Assembly (NCBI RefSeq): GCF_002911665.1
Contig: NZ_MTBP01000002.1
Location: forward strand, 1,116,001-1,180,000
Reading direction: 5' to 3'
DNA length: 64,000 nt
Source of the DNA: Actinomadura rubteroloni
GTDB lineage: Bacteria > Actinomycetota > Actinomycetes > Streptosporangiales > Streptosporangiaceae
Part shown: positions 17,797 to 28,917 of the stretch, one piece after another
Numbering within the stretch: position 1 is the first letter of the stretch
Layout of the letters: each line of letters opens with the position of its first letter
The notes under the pieces: model-generated
Databases searched by the model: none
Told to the model about the DNA's origin: nothing
The model's input: only the letters and a program-made list of their open reading frames with translations
Position numbers and translations under genes: made by a program

Positions 17797-18525
17797 TCAG
17801 GCCGCCGCCCGGCACCGCGCCGCGCGGCGGCCGTCCGCCGGGCCGAAGTCGGGACGCAGCCGCGCCCCGGCGCACCGCGCGCCCGTGGCCGTGAACCCCG
17901 ACCGCTCCAGCCGTAGCGTGACGGCCGGTCCCACGCGCCGGATCGTGATCACGGTGACGCGCCGGACGGCGACGCGCCGCACGGCCCCGGCGTCGTACGG
18001 CGGCCGGACGGCGTAGACGTACCGGTGGTCGGCCCGCACCCGCACGACCGACGGCCCGGCCCGCCGCGCGGTGATCGTCCCGCGGACCTTGACGGTCCCG
18101 GTGACGGGCACGGCGGTGCCCGCGACGAACGCGGTGATCCACGTCCGGCCGCGTCCGCCGGTCAGTTCCGGCCGCTGCGCGGGTTCCAGCAGCCCGGCGA
18201 GCGGCCCGGAGTCGCCCCGGTAGACGGTGCGCGGGTCGAGGCTCGCCGCCGACAGCATCCGCCGGACGTGCCAGTACGCGAGGTCCAGTTCCTCCCGCGT
18301 GAACCCGGCCATCGGCCGCGCGCGGGGCGTGACGAGCCCGAACTCGCCGTCGGCGTACCGGGCGGCGGCCGATCCGGCGAACGGCGCGGCCGGGTCGGCG
18401 AACCGTCCGGCCTGCGGCGCGTCGCCGCGCGAGACGGGCGGCTCCCACGGCCGGGCGAGCCACATGGCCGCCGAGAGGGCGGCGACGAGCAGCCCGACGA
18501 TCCCCGCCCGTCCGGCCTGCCGCAC
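17797..18525 (-). CDS. Membrane-anchored protein of unknown function
   Basis: I do not recognise this 242-residue protein. A short positive N-terminus (VRQAGRAG) is followed by a hydrophobic segment at about residues 8-24, so it is anchored or secreted with the bulk outside. The extracellular part contains ELDLAYWHVRRML and a beta-rich C-terminal half. The GTG at 18525 is chosen over an upstream in-frame GTG because GGGGAGG lies five bases before it and the membrane segment then falls at the terminus. Confidence 0.75.
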   Translation of the reverse strand: MRQAGRAGIVGLLVAALSAAMWLARPWEPPVSRGDAPQAGRFADPAAPFAGSAAARYADGEFGLVTPRARPMAGFTREELDLAYWHVRRMLSAASLDPRTVYRGDSGPLAGLLEPAQRPELTGGRGRTWITAFVAGTAVPVTGTVKVRGTITARRAGPSVVRVRADHRYVYAVRPPYDAGAVRRVAVRRVTVITIRRVGPAVTLRLERSGFTATGARCAGARLRPDFGPADGRRAARCRAAA

Positions 18526-18665
18526 CCGTTCCTCCCCTGCCGCCTCCGCCGAACAGTAGCGCCCGTCCGCCCGGTTCGCCGGATCTGTCCCGCACGGGAC
18601 GAAGGGGTGGATCCACGGCGAAACCACCGACTAGACTCGCGTCTCATTCCGGGAGGGAGTCGTCC

Positions 18666-19877
18666 ATGACCGAGTCCGCCGACATCCCGCGCGACTTCGA
18701 CTTCGCCGCCGCCGACCTGCTGGCCGAACGGGTCCCGCTCGCCGAGTTCGCGGCGCTGCGCGCGTCCGGACGTCCCTGGTGGAACCCTCAGCCGCGCGGC
18801 ACGACCGGCTTCGACGACGACGGCTTCTGGGTCGTCAGCAAGCACGCCCATATCCGCGCGATCAGCCGCGACCACGAGTTGTTCTCCGCGAACGCCAACG
18901 GCGTCGTCGTCCGGTTCAACGGCGTCGACCCCGACGAGCTGGCGCTCCAGCGCGAGGCCCTGCTGCTGAACCTCGATCCGCCCAAGCACACCAAGCTGCG
19001 CCGGATCGTCGCGCGCGGCTTCACGCCCCGCGTCATCGACGGGCTGCGCGGCGCCCTGGCCGAGCGCGCCGACCGGATCGTCGATGCCGCGCGGGCGAAA
19101 AGCGGCGGCGACTTCGTCTCCGAGGTGGCCGCCGAGCTGCCGCTCCAGGCGATCGCCGACCTGCTCGGCGTCCCGCAGGACGACCGGGGACGGCTGCGCG
19201 ACTGGTCCGACCGGATGCTCGGCGAGGAGGACCCGGCCGTGCCCGCCGCCGAGCTGGTCGGCTACGCGATGGGCCTGGCCGAGCGGCGGCGGGCCTGCCC
19301 GGCGCACGACATCGTGACCCGGCTCGTCCAGGCGGACGTGGACGGACGCGGCCTCACCGACGACGAGTTCGGCTACTTCATGATCCTGCTGGCCGTCGCG
19401 GGCAACGAGACGACCCGCAACGCGATCACCCACGGCATGATCGCCTTCCTGGAGAACCCGGACCAGTGGGAGCTGTTCAAGGCCGAGCGCCCCGCCACGA
19501 CGGCCGACGAGATCATCCGCTGGGCCACGCCCGTCACCGCCTTCCAGCGGACGGCCACCGAGGACACCGAGCTGGGCGGCGTCCCGATCCGCGCGGGCGA
19601 CCGCCTCGCGCTCTACTACAGCTCCGCGAACTTCGACGAGGACGTCTTCGAGGCTCCCGAAACGTTCGACATCACGCGCGACCCGAACCCCCACCTGGCC
19701 TTCGGCGGCACCGGCGCCCACTACTGCCTGGGCGCCCACCTCGCCCGGCTGGAGGTCGCGCTGATCTTCGAGGCCGTCGCCGACCGCATGCCCGGCATCC
19801 GCGCCGCCGGACGCCCCGAACGGCTGCGCTCGGCGTGGGTCAACGGCATCCGGACGTTCCCCGTCGCGTACGCGTGA
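18666..19877 (+). CDS. Cytochrome P450, CYP125-like
   Basis: The 403-residue P450 has the heme motif FGGTGAHYCLGAHLAR with the cysteine at about 354 and the I-helix motif VAGNETTRN. The C-terminal ERLRSAWVNGI closely follows the pattern of CYP125, the mycobacterial enzyme that oxidises the terminal carbon of cholesterol side chains. A steroid or branched-lipid terminal hydroxylase is therefore likely, although no cholesterol-degradation cluster is seen here. A GGGAGGGAG ribosome site precedes the ATG. The 3Fe-4S ferredoxin at 24107 is of the type that reduces such P450s. Confidence 0.9.
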   Translation: MTESADIPRDFDFAAADLLAERVPLAEFAALRASGRPWWNPQPRGTTGFDDDGFWVVSKHAHIRAISRDHELFSANANGVVVRFNGVDPDELALQREALLLNLDPPKHTKLRRIVARGFTPRVIDGLRGALAERADRIVDAARAKSGGDFVSEVAAELPLQAIADLLGVPQDDRGRLRDWSDRMLGEEDPAVPAAELVGYAMGLAERRRACPAHDIVTRLVQADVDGRGLTDDEFGYFMILLAVAGNETTRNAITHGMIAFLENPDQWELFKAERPATTADEIIRWATPVTAFQRTATEDTELGGVPIRAGDRLALYYSSANFDEDVFEAPETFDITRDPNPHLAFGGTGAHYCLGAHLARLEVALIFEAVADRMPGIRAAGRPERLRSAWVNGIRTFPVAYA

Positions 19878-20119
19878 ATCGGACGATGTGACGTTCGTCC
19901 CGTACTCGGAACTAACGTAGTTGACGGAAAGCGACTGATTCCGGTCTCCCGGGCCGCCCGGGTTGCGTCCGGCCTTCCAAACACTCTTAGACACCCTGCC
20001 CAATACGGGGTCGCCGGGTACCGTAAGGTCTGATTTCGACATCCACTCGCGGGGACTCCGGTGCGGACGCGCAGGGCGGCCACGCGACGGACGGGAGTGA
20101 CTCGTGACAAGGGGCTTGC

Positions 20120-21415
20120 GTGGCTGAGGCAGTTGAGCCGTCGGATCGTCCACTGCGCGTGGCCCTGCTCTCCTACCGGAGCAAGCCGCACTGCGGCGGC
20201 CAGGGCGTGTACGTGCGGCACCTGAGCCGCGAACTGGTCGATCTCGGGCACCGCGTCGAGGTGTTCTCCGGGCAGCCGTACCCGGACCTCGACCGCGACG
20301 AGATCACCCTGACGAAGGTCCCGTCGCTGGACCTCTACCGCGACGACGACCCGTTCCGGACCCCGGCGCGCGAGGAGTTCCGCGACTGGATCGACGTCCT
20401 GGAGTTCGCCCACATGAAGTCGGGCGGCTTCCCCGAGCCGCTGACGTTCAGCCTCCGCGTGCTGCGCGAGCTGCGCCGGCGGCGGCGCGACTTCGACGTC
20501 GTCCACGACAACCAGGTCCTCGGCTGGGGCAACCTCGCCATCCCCCGGACCGGCCTGCCGATGGTCACGAGCATCCACCACCCGATCAGCGTGGACCGGC
20601 GCATCGAGCTGGAGGCCGCAGAGAACGGCCTCGCCCGGTTCGGCAAGCGCCGCTTCTACAGCTTCGTCGGGATGCAGGCGCGGGTCGCGCGGCGCGTCGG
20701 CCCGGTGCTGACGGTGTCCGGCTCGTCCAAGTTCGACATCGTCCGCGACTTCCGCGTGGACCCGTCCGACATCGAAATCCTTCCGCTCGGCGTGGACACG
20801 TCCGTCTTCCATCCGCGCGGCGAGCGCGTCCCGGGCCGGATCGTGGCGATGGCGAGCGCCGACGCCCCGATCAAGGGCGTGGACGTCCTGCTGCGCGCCG
20901 TCGCCAAGGTCGCCACCGAGCGTGACGTTCATCTCGTCGTCGTCAGCCGGCCCCGCGAGGACGGCCCGACCGAGCGCCTCGTCCGCGAGCTGGCCCTCGG
21001 CGATCGGGTACGGTTCGTGAGCGGCATCAGCGACGATGAGCTGGGCGAGCTGCTCGCCTCCGCGGAGATCGCGGTGGTCCCCTCCCGGTACGAGGGCTTC
21101 TCGCTCCCCGCCGTCGAGCACATGGCGTCCGGGACTCCGCTGGTCGCGAGCCGGGCGGGCGCGCTGCCCGAGGTCGTCGGCGACGCGGCGCCGCTGGTCG
21201 AGCCCGGCGACGTCGAGGAGCTGGCGGCGGTCCTGCTGCGGCTGCACGACTCCCCCGCCGAGCGGGAGCGGGTCGGCGCGGCGGGCCTGGAGCGCGTCCT
21301 GGAACGCTACGCCTGGCGCGCCGTGGCGCAGGCCACCGTCGACCACTACCGCGCCGCGATCGAGCGGCGGGACTACCTGCGGCGGGCCGCGGCCGGGCGC
21401 ACGTCCGCGCGTTGA
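20120..21415 (+). CDS. GT4-family glycosyltransferase
   Basis: This 431-residue GT-B protein has an N-terminal acceptor domain with GGQGVYVRHLSRE and a C-terminal nucleotide-sugar domain with PSRYEGFSLPAVEHMASG and the EPGDVEEL region, typical of GT4 retaining transferases. It is the first gene of a three-gene plus-strand unit with a methyltransferase and a prenyltransferase-like protein. A GTG start at 20120 is used. The product is unknown; the conserved trio suggests modification of a lipid or cell-surface metabolite (inference). Confidence 0.9.
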   Translation: MAEAVEPSDRPLRVALLSYRSKPHCGGQGVYVRHLSRELVDLGHRVEVFSGQPYPDLDRDEITLTKVPSLDLYRDDDPFRTPAREEFRDWIDVLEFAHMKSGGFPEPLTFSLRVLRELRRRRRDFDVVHDNQVLGWGNLAIPRTGLPMVTSIHHPISVDRRIELEAAENGLARFGKRRFYSFVGMQARVARRVGPVLTVSGSSKFDIVRDFRVDPSDIEILPLGVDTSVFHPRGERVPGRIVAMASADAPIKGVDVLLRAVAKVATERDVHLVVVSRPREDGPTERLVRELALGDRVRFVSGISDDELGELLASAEIAVVPSRYEGFSLPAVEHMASGTPLVASRAGALPEVVGDAAPLVEPGDVEELAAVLLRLHDSPAERERVGAAGLERVLERYAWRAVAQATVDHYRAAIERRDYLRRAAAGRTSAR

Positions 21416-21416
21416 G

Positions 21417-22212
21417 ATGGAGGGGCCGCCCCGGCGGCCCCCGTACGGAAGGAGCACGACCCTGCTGACCGTGGATTTCCAGCGGTTCCGCGTGGCACCC
21501 GGCGAACGCGTCCTGGACATGGGCTGCGGCGCCGGACGGCACGCGTTCGAGCTGTACCGCAGGGGTGCCGACGTGGTCGCCTTCGACCTCGACCCCGGGG
21601 AGCTGGACGGCGTCGAGAAGATGTTCGGCGCGATGCGGCTGGAGGGCGAGGTGCCCGCCGGGGCCGCCGCGACGACCGTCCAGGGCGACGCCCTGGACCT
21701 GCCGTTCCCCGACGACCACTTCGACAAGATCATCGCGTCCGAGGTGCTGGAGCACATCCCCGACGACATGCGGGCGATGCGCGAGCTGCTGCGCGTCCTC
21801 AAGCCGGGCGGGCGCCTCGCGGTGACGGTGCCGAGCTGGCTGCCCGAGCGGCTGTGCTGGGCGCTGTCGGAGGACTACCACACCGCCCCCGGCGGGCACG
21901 TCCGCATCTACACGCGGGCGGAGCTGGAGGCCAAGCTGAAGTCCCTCGGGTTCCGGGTCGGGGGGCACCACCACGCCCACGGCCTGCACGCGCCCTACTG
22001 GTGGATCAAGTGCGCGGTCGGCGTGAACAACGACGGGCACCCGCTGGCGAAGGCCTACCACCAGGTGCTCGTCTGGGACATCATGAAGCGCCCGCTGGCG
22101 ACCCGCCTCGCCGAGCGCGCCCTGAACCCGGTGATCGGCAAGAGCGTCGTCGTGTACTTCACCAAGCCGGCGAACCCCGAGCGTCCCGCCGAGGCGGACA
22201 GGGAGATCGCGG

Positions 22213-22223
<11 letters not shown>
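21417..22223 (+). CDS. Class I SAM-dependent methyltransferase
   Basis: The sequence contains motif I VLDMGCGAGRHAFELY, the acidic motif II end AFDLD and ASEVLEHIPDDM, followed by VLKPGGRLAVTVP: a complete UbiE-like methyltransferase fold. The start is uncertain. The ATG at 21417 lies one base after the upstream stop but has no ribosome site. A good GGAAGGAG at 21447-21454 points instead to CTG at 21462 or GTG at 21471, where the conserved LLTVDF begins. It overlaps the next gene by 11 bases. Substrate unknown. Confidence 0.88.
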
Positions 22224-24065
<1,842 letters not shown>

Positions 24066-24106
24066 TTATCCTGCGTGGCACGTCCCGAGCGAGGGGAGGC
24101 CGGCCG

Positions 24107-24298
24107 GTGCGGGTGAGCGTCGATCCACTGGCGTGCGAGGCGAACGGCGTCTGCGCGGGCATCGCGCCGGACGTCTTCGATCTGGACGAGAACGACGAGC
24201 TGGTGATCCTGCGGCCCGAGGTCCCGGCGGCGGACGCCGACCGGGTGCGGCACGCCGTCCGGTCCTGCCCGAAGGCCGCGCTGCGCGCCGAGGATTAG
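24107..24298 (+). CDS. 3Fe-4S ferredoxin
   Basis: This 63-residue ferredoxin has cysteines in CEANGVC and a final cysteine in SCPKAAL. This three-cysteine pattern lacks the fourth ligand of 4Fe-4S clusters and matches the small 3Fe-4S ferredoxins that serve actinobacterial P450s. GAGGGGAGG precedes the GTG start. The nearest P450 genes are the CYP125-like gene at 18666 and the Ole-operon P450 at 13589; either could be its partner. Confidence 0.9.
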   Translation: MRVSVDPLACEANGVCAGIAPDVFDLDENDELVILRPEVPAADADRVRHAVRSCPKAALRAED

Positions 24299-24412
24299 CC
24301 GGAATGTTGCGCCGCTGAGCGCGCGCGCCGGTTTTCCCTGCGCCGCGCGCGATGCGGGGCGGCGGCGTCCGTGCTGGAATGGACGCCCCTACGAAGTGAT
24401 CATGGAGGCGGG

Positions 24413-26266
24413 GTGGAGCGTCCACGCGGACGGCGGCTGGTGGCGGCGGCTCTCGTCGCGGGGCTGCCCGCGGCGCTCGTGCCGGGCGGGCCCGCCGACG
24501 CGGCGGCCCCGCAGGTCCGGATCCACGACGTCCAGGGCGGCCGGGCGGTGTCGCCGCTGGACGGCCGGACGGTCCAGGCCGTGCCGGGCGTCGTGACGGC
24601 CGTCGTGCCGAACGGCTTCTGGATGCAGGACGAGCACCCGGACCGCAGCGAGGCGACGTCCGAGGGCGTGTTCGTCCACACCGTCACCCCGCCGCGCGCG
24701 ACCGTCGGCGACGCGGTGCGGGTGACCGGGCGGGCCGGCGAGTACCGTCCGGGCGGCCCGGCGTCGGCGAACCTGTCGCGGACCCAGATCGAGGCGGCGG
24801 CCGTCACGGTGGAGCGGCACGGCGTGCCGCTGCCGCCGCCGGTCGTCGTCGGTCCCGGCGGCCGTCGGCCGCCCGCCGCGCTCTACCGGGGCCCGGCCCG
24901 CGCCGCCGAGGGAACGGCGCGGCTCGACCCGCGCCGCGACGCCCTGGACTTCTACGAGGCGCTGGAAGGGATGCGGGTCCGCATCAAGGACGCGGTCGCG
25001 GTCGGCCCGTCGCGCGGCGGCGAGGTGCCGGTGCTGCCCGCGAACGGCCGGGGCGTCCCGGGCCGGACGGCGCGCGGCGGCGTGCGCAGCGAGACCGGCC
25101 CCTCCCCCGCCCGGATCGTCCTGGACGACGCGCTCGCCCCGCTGCCCTCGCTGGACGTCGGGGACCGGCTGCCCGGCGCGTCCGACGGCGTCCTGGACTA
25201 CGGCTTCGGCGACTACACGCTGCTGCTCACCGCGACGCCGCCGCGCGTGGCCGCCGAGCCGTCCCGCGAGACGACCCGCGTCCAGCGCGCCGGGGAGCTG
25301 GCGGTCGCGACGCTCGCGCTGGACGGCGTCAACCCCGACACCCCCGCCGACCGGCTCGTCGCGCTCGCCGCCGACATCGTCCACGGCCTGAACGCGCCCG
25401 ACCTCATCACCGTCTCGGGCCTCCAGGACAACACCGGCCCCGACGACGACGGCACGACCGCCGCCGACCAGTCCGTCGCCGAGCTGATCAACGCGATCAG
25501 CGCGCTCGGCGGGCCCGCCTACGACTGGCGGTCGGTCGATCCGCGCGACAACGCCGACGGCGGGCGGCCCGGCGAGAACGCGCGCCTCGGGTTCCTGTTC
25601 CGGACGGACCGGGGGCTCGCGTTCACCGACCGTCCGGCCGGGCCGTCCGCCGGGACGCTCGGGGACGGGCCCGGCGAGCTGCCGCGCACGCCCGTCCGGG
25701 TCGTCGCGGCCGGGAAGGGCGTGCGGCTGTCGCGCAGCCCGGGCCGCGTCGACCCCGCCGACCCGGCGTGGAACGGCACCCGCAAGCCGCTCGCCGGGGA
25801 GATGACCTGGCGCGGGCGGCAGATCATCGTGGTGACGACGCAGTGGTACCCGACGACGTCCGACGACCAGCCCTGGTACGGGCGCCGCCAGCCGCCCGCG
25901 CGGCCGTCGGCGTGGCGGCGGGACGCGCAGGCCAAGGTCATCGCGGGGTTCGTCCGGTCGGTGCGGCGCGCGGACTCCGACGCGGCCGTGATCGTCACCG
26001 GGGACCTCAACGAGCCGTCGTCGGGCGGCGCGGTGCGGACGCTCGTCCGCGAGGGGGGGCTGACCGACACGGCCGCCCGGATTCCGCTGAAGCGGCGGTA
26101 CACCTCGGTGGGCGGGGGCATCGCGCGCCAGCTCGACCACATTCTCGTCAGCCCGGCGCTCGTCCGGCGCGTGACCGGCGCGGACGTCGTCCACCGCGTG
26201 GCGGAGTTCGCCGAGAGCGACGGGGAGCGGGATCCCTCACTCGTCCGGATCGACCTCGGTGAGTGA
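24413..26266 (+). CDS. Secreted endonuclease/exonuclease/phosphatase-fold protein, active site altered
   Basis: This 617-residue protein has an N-terminal signal peptide (LVAAALVAGLPAALV, cleavage near ADAAA), an OB-like N-terminal part and a C-terminal EEP nuclease fold resembling ExeM-type extracellular nucleases. GRPGENARLGFLFR, VIVTGDLNEPSSGG and ARQLDHILVS are present. However, the conserved LEEIQDN glutamates are replaced in VSGLQDNTG, and the final SDH catalytic histidine is missing (ESDGERDPSL). It may be a binding protein or dead enzyme. The GTG at 24413 follows GGAGG; an earlier in-frame start would not give a signal peptide. Confidence 0.82.
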   Translation: MERPRGRRLVAAALVAGLPAALVPGGPADAAAPQVRIHDVQGGRAVSPLDGRTVQAVPGVVTAVVPNGFWMQDEHPDRSEATSEGVFVHTVTPPRATVGDAVRVTGRAGEYRPGGPASANLSRTQIEAAAVTVERHGVPLPPPVVVGPGGRRPPAALYRGPARAAEGTARLDPRRDALDFYEALEGMRVRIKDAVAVGPSRGGEVPVLPANGRGVPGRTARGGVRSETGPSPARIVLDDALAPLPSLDVGDRLPGASDGVLDYGFGDYTLLLTATPPRVAAEPSRETTRVQRAGELAVATLALDGVNPDTPADRLVALAADIVHGLNAPDLITVSGLQDNTGPDDDGTTAADQSVAELINAISALGGPAYDWRSVDPRDNADGGRPGENARLGFLFRTDRGLAFTDRPAGPSAGTLGDGPGELPRTPVRVVAAGKGVRLSRSPGRVDPADPAWNGTRKPLAGEMTWRGRQIIVVTTQWYPTTSDDQPWYGRRQPPARPSAWRRDAQAKVIAGFVRSVRRADSDAAVIVTGDLNEPSSGGAVRTLVREGGLTDTAARIPLKRRYTSVGGGIARQLDHILVSPALVRRVTGADVVHRVAEFAESDGERDPSLVRIDLGE

Positions 26267-26326
26267 GGGCCGCCTTACCGCGGCAGTCATAGACGCTTCG
26301 GACAAACCGGGGCTAATTTCCCACTC

Positions 26327-26407
26327 ATGAGCAAAGGTGCATGCAGTTGCGGACACGCCAGCGGTTGTTCCTGCCCGAAGGGATGCGGCTGCCGCTGTAA
26401 CGGCTAG
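26327..26407 (+). CDS. Cys-rich 26-residue peptide, metallothionein-like
   Basis: The ORF encodes 26 residues of which seven are cysteine and one histidine, arranged CSCGH, CSCPKG and CGCRC (C6, C8, C14, C16, C20, C22, C24). Such CxC clusters are the hallmark of metallothioneins. There is no Shine-Dalgarno, but a TAATTT hexamer ends seven bases before the ATG, so a leaderless transcript is plausible. It overlaps the convergent propeller gene by four bases. Its codons are less GC-biased than the neighbours. It is too short for routine gene callers. Confidence 0.6.
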   Translation: MSKGACSCGHASGCSCPKGCGCRCNG

Positions 26408-28785
26408 CGGGACGGGAGCGGCGCGCGCCACAGGAAGGGCACGTCCCCCCGGTGGCCCGCCGCGCTCCCGACGGCGACCAGGTCGCGGCCGACGACCGTC
26501 AGCGCGGTGACCGTCCCTTCGCCCTTCGCCGCGACCCGTCGCCAGGCCGTGCCGTCCCGCGACACGAGCACCGTGAGCCGTCCGCCGGAGGTCCCGGCGA
26601 GCGCGAAGCCGTGCGGGGTCACCGCGGCCGTGGCGCCCGGCTCGGGGCGGATCTCGGCCGTCCAGTGGGCGCCGCCGTCCGCCGAGGTCGCGACGAACCC
26701 GGCCGGACCGGCCGCCGTCGCGCCCCGGCCCACCGCCACCAGCCTGTCGCCCGCCGCGACGACCTGCGCGAACGACCCGGTGACCAGGCCCGGCGGAAGC
26801 GGCGGCGGGGTGCCCTCGGTCCAGGTCAGGCCGTCGGGGGACGTCCACAGCAGCGGCGCGTCCCGGCCCGCCGTGCGCCGGCCGCCGACCGCGACGTAGC
26901 CGGACGCGGTCGCCGCGACCCCGGCCAGCCACGTGCCCTTCGCCGTGCCCTTGGGCGCTACGCCGCCCTTCCAGCTCACGAGATCGGCCGTGCGCCACGC
27001 GGCGGCCGTGCCGTACCCGGTGCCGACGGCCACATAGCCCGCCGGGCCGTACGCGACGGCCGCGACGCGCGCGTCGGTGGCCGTCTTGGTGCGCCACGCG
27101 GCCGCGTCCCCGGACGTCAGCAGGACCGAGTCGGTGGGACGGGCGTCATCGCGGCCCGCGACCAGCCATCCGGCGGGGCCGTGCACGACGGCGGTCAGCT
27201 CGGTCGCCGCCGCGTCCGGCCGCGCCGCGCCGGTCCACGCGCGGGTCCAGCGGACGCCGTCGGCCGACGTCCACAGCGCCGCCGCGCCGTTCGTCCCGCC
27301 GACCGCGACGACGCGGCCGGGGGCGGCGGCGAGCGCGGCCACGTCCCGGCGGACCCCGATCGCGCCCGGCACGGCCCGCAGGTCCACCGGGGCGCCGACC
27401 GCGAGGTAGGGGTCGTCGGCGGCGCGTCCGGCGAGGACGGGCACGCCGCCCGCCGTCACGCCGAGGCCCGCGACGGCCGGAGCGGTCCCGGGGACGGCGG
27501 ACGGGCTCCAGGTGCGTCCGTCGGTGCTGCGCAGCGCGGTGAGCACGCCCTTGGCGCGGACGACGGCCGCGAGCCCGCCCGCCGCGCCGCCGAAGCGCTC
27601 GACGCGTTCCAGGCCGTCCACGCCGAGCCGTCCGGCCGGGGCCCAGCGGGCGCCGTCGGGGGCGGCGAACACGACGCCGTCGGCGACCGTCCTGCGGTGC
27701 TTCTTCGATCCGGTCGCGCGGCGGGCGTCGCGGACGGCGTAGAACCCGCCCGGCCCCGCCGTCAGCCCGCGCACCGGCCCGGTGGAGCCGTCGGCCTGCG
27801 GGACGGTCACGGGCGTCCAGGACCGTCCGGCGTCGGTGGAGCGCCACAGGCCGTCGGCGGTCGTGCGGACGGGGCGCTTCTTTCCCCGCTTCCGGACGGT
27901 CGCGACCGCCGTGCCGTGCGCGACGAGCGTCGTCCCGGACGCGGCGACGGCGTCGAGGGCCGTCGCCGGGGGCGCCGCGGCGTGCTGCCACGTCCGGCCG
28001 TCGGGCGACGTCCACACGACCGCGCGGGCGCCGTCCGTGCCGACCGCCGCGAAGCCCTGCGCGGTGCGGGCGAGGGCGGACACGCGTCCGCCCGGCCCGG
28101 AGCCGCGCAGCGTCCAGGTGCGGGCGTCGGGGCTCGTCCACAGGGTGGTGCCGTCGGCGCCGAGCGCGGCCCACGCGCCGGGCGCCCCGGCGAGCAGGGC
28201 GGGCGCGGGCCCGCGCGGGGACTCCGCGCCGTCGGGGGTGCGGACGTCGGCGAGCGTCCAGGTCCGTCCGGCGTCGCGGGAGACGAGGAACTCGGCGCGG
28301 GCGGCCTGCGCCCCCGGGGCGGTCTCGGCGCCCGCGACGACGATCACCTGGCCCGCGACCGCGACCGCCCGCAGGTCCTGGACGAGCCCGTCCGGGAGCG
28401 CCGCGTCGGCGGTGAAGAGGGCGTCCGCCGGGCGCGCGGCCGGGACGGGCGGGGCCTCGGGACCGCCGCGCGCGACCGCGTACGCCGCGCCGCCGGCCGC
28501 CAGCACGACGACCGCGACGGCGCCGGTGACGAGCCGTCCGCGCCGCGCGACGGGCTCGGGCGCCGGGGCCGGGGCCTTGGGCGCGGGGCGGGACGTCACG
28601 AGGGCCGGGCCGTCGTGCCAGCTGATGCCCGCGTCCTGCCAGGCGTCGTGGGAGCGGCGCCAGGGCGAGCGGGCGTCGTCGTCGGCGGGGACGTCCCCGA
28701 AGGCCAGGAGGCGCCGGACGTGCCGCGATCCCGGAGCGTCCGCGCCGACCCGGGCGGAGCCGTCCCGGGGGATCCTCGCTGCCAC
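26404..28785 (-). CDS. Membrane-anchored Asp-box (BNR) beta-propeller protein
   Basis: This 793-residue protein has an N-terminal cytoplasmic region of about 80 residues, one transmembrane helix at about 82-105 (LVTGAVAVVVLAAGG) and a large extracellular part. I count twelve Asp-box-like repeats of the S-x-D-x-x-x-W type, for example SRDAGRTW, SPDGRTW, STDAGRSW and SADGGAHW, which indicate beta-propeller blades as in sialidase or sortilin folds. No catalytic sialidase residues are evident, so a binding or scaffold role is more likely. The GTG start has GGAGGAG five bases ahead. The cytoplasmic part contains WHDGPALVTSRPAPK and may be a docking tail. Confidence 0.82.
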   Translation of the reverse strand: MAARIPRDGSARVGADAPGSRHVRRLLAFGDVPADDDARSPWRRSHDAWQDAGISWHDGPALVTSRPAPKAPAPAPEPVARRGRLVTGAVAVVVLAAGGAAYAVARGGPEAPPVPAARPADALFTADAALPDGLVQDLRAVAVAGQVIVVAGAETAPGAQAARAEFLVSRDAGRTWTLADVRTPDGAESPRGPAPALLAGAPGAWAALGADGTTLWTSPDARTWTLRGSGPGGRVSALARTAQGFAAVGTDGARAVVWTSPDGRTWQHAAAPPATALDAVAASGTTLVAHGTAVATVRKRGKKRPVRTTADGLWRSTDAGRSWTPVTVPQADGSTGPVRGLTAGPGGFYAVRDARRATGSKKHRRTVADGVVFAAPDGARWAPAGRLGVDGLERVERFGGAAGGLAAVVRAKGVLTALRSTDGRTWSPSAVPGTAPAVAGLGVTAGGVPVLAGRAADDPYLAVGAPVDLRAVPGAIGVRRDVAALAAAPGRVVAVGGTNGAAALWTSADGVRWTRAWTGAARPDAAATELTAVVHGPAGWLVAGRDDARPTDSVLLTSGDAAAWRTKTATDARVAAVAYGPAGYVAVGTGYGTAAAWRTADLVSWKGGVAPKGTAKGTWLAGVAATASGYVAVGGRRTAGRDAPLLWTSPDGLTWTEGTPPPLPPGLVTGSFAQVVAAGDRLVAVGRGATAAGPAGFVATSADGGAHWTAEIRPEPGATAAVTPHGFALAGTSGGRLTVLVSRDGTAWRRVAAKGEGTVTALTVVGRDLVAVGSAAGHRGDVPFLWRAPLPSR

Positions 28786-28917
28786 TCCCGCTCCTCCACC
28801 CGTCGGCCTGTGTTCCGGGGCACATTACTCCCGCACGGGCCGATCCCGCCGAACCCGGTTCAGGCGAGCTGTAGAGCGAACATCACCCCATAACTCGCCG
28901 GAAAGGTTCATATCACT

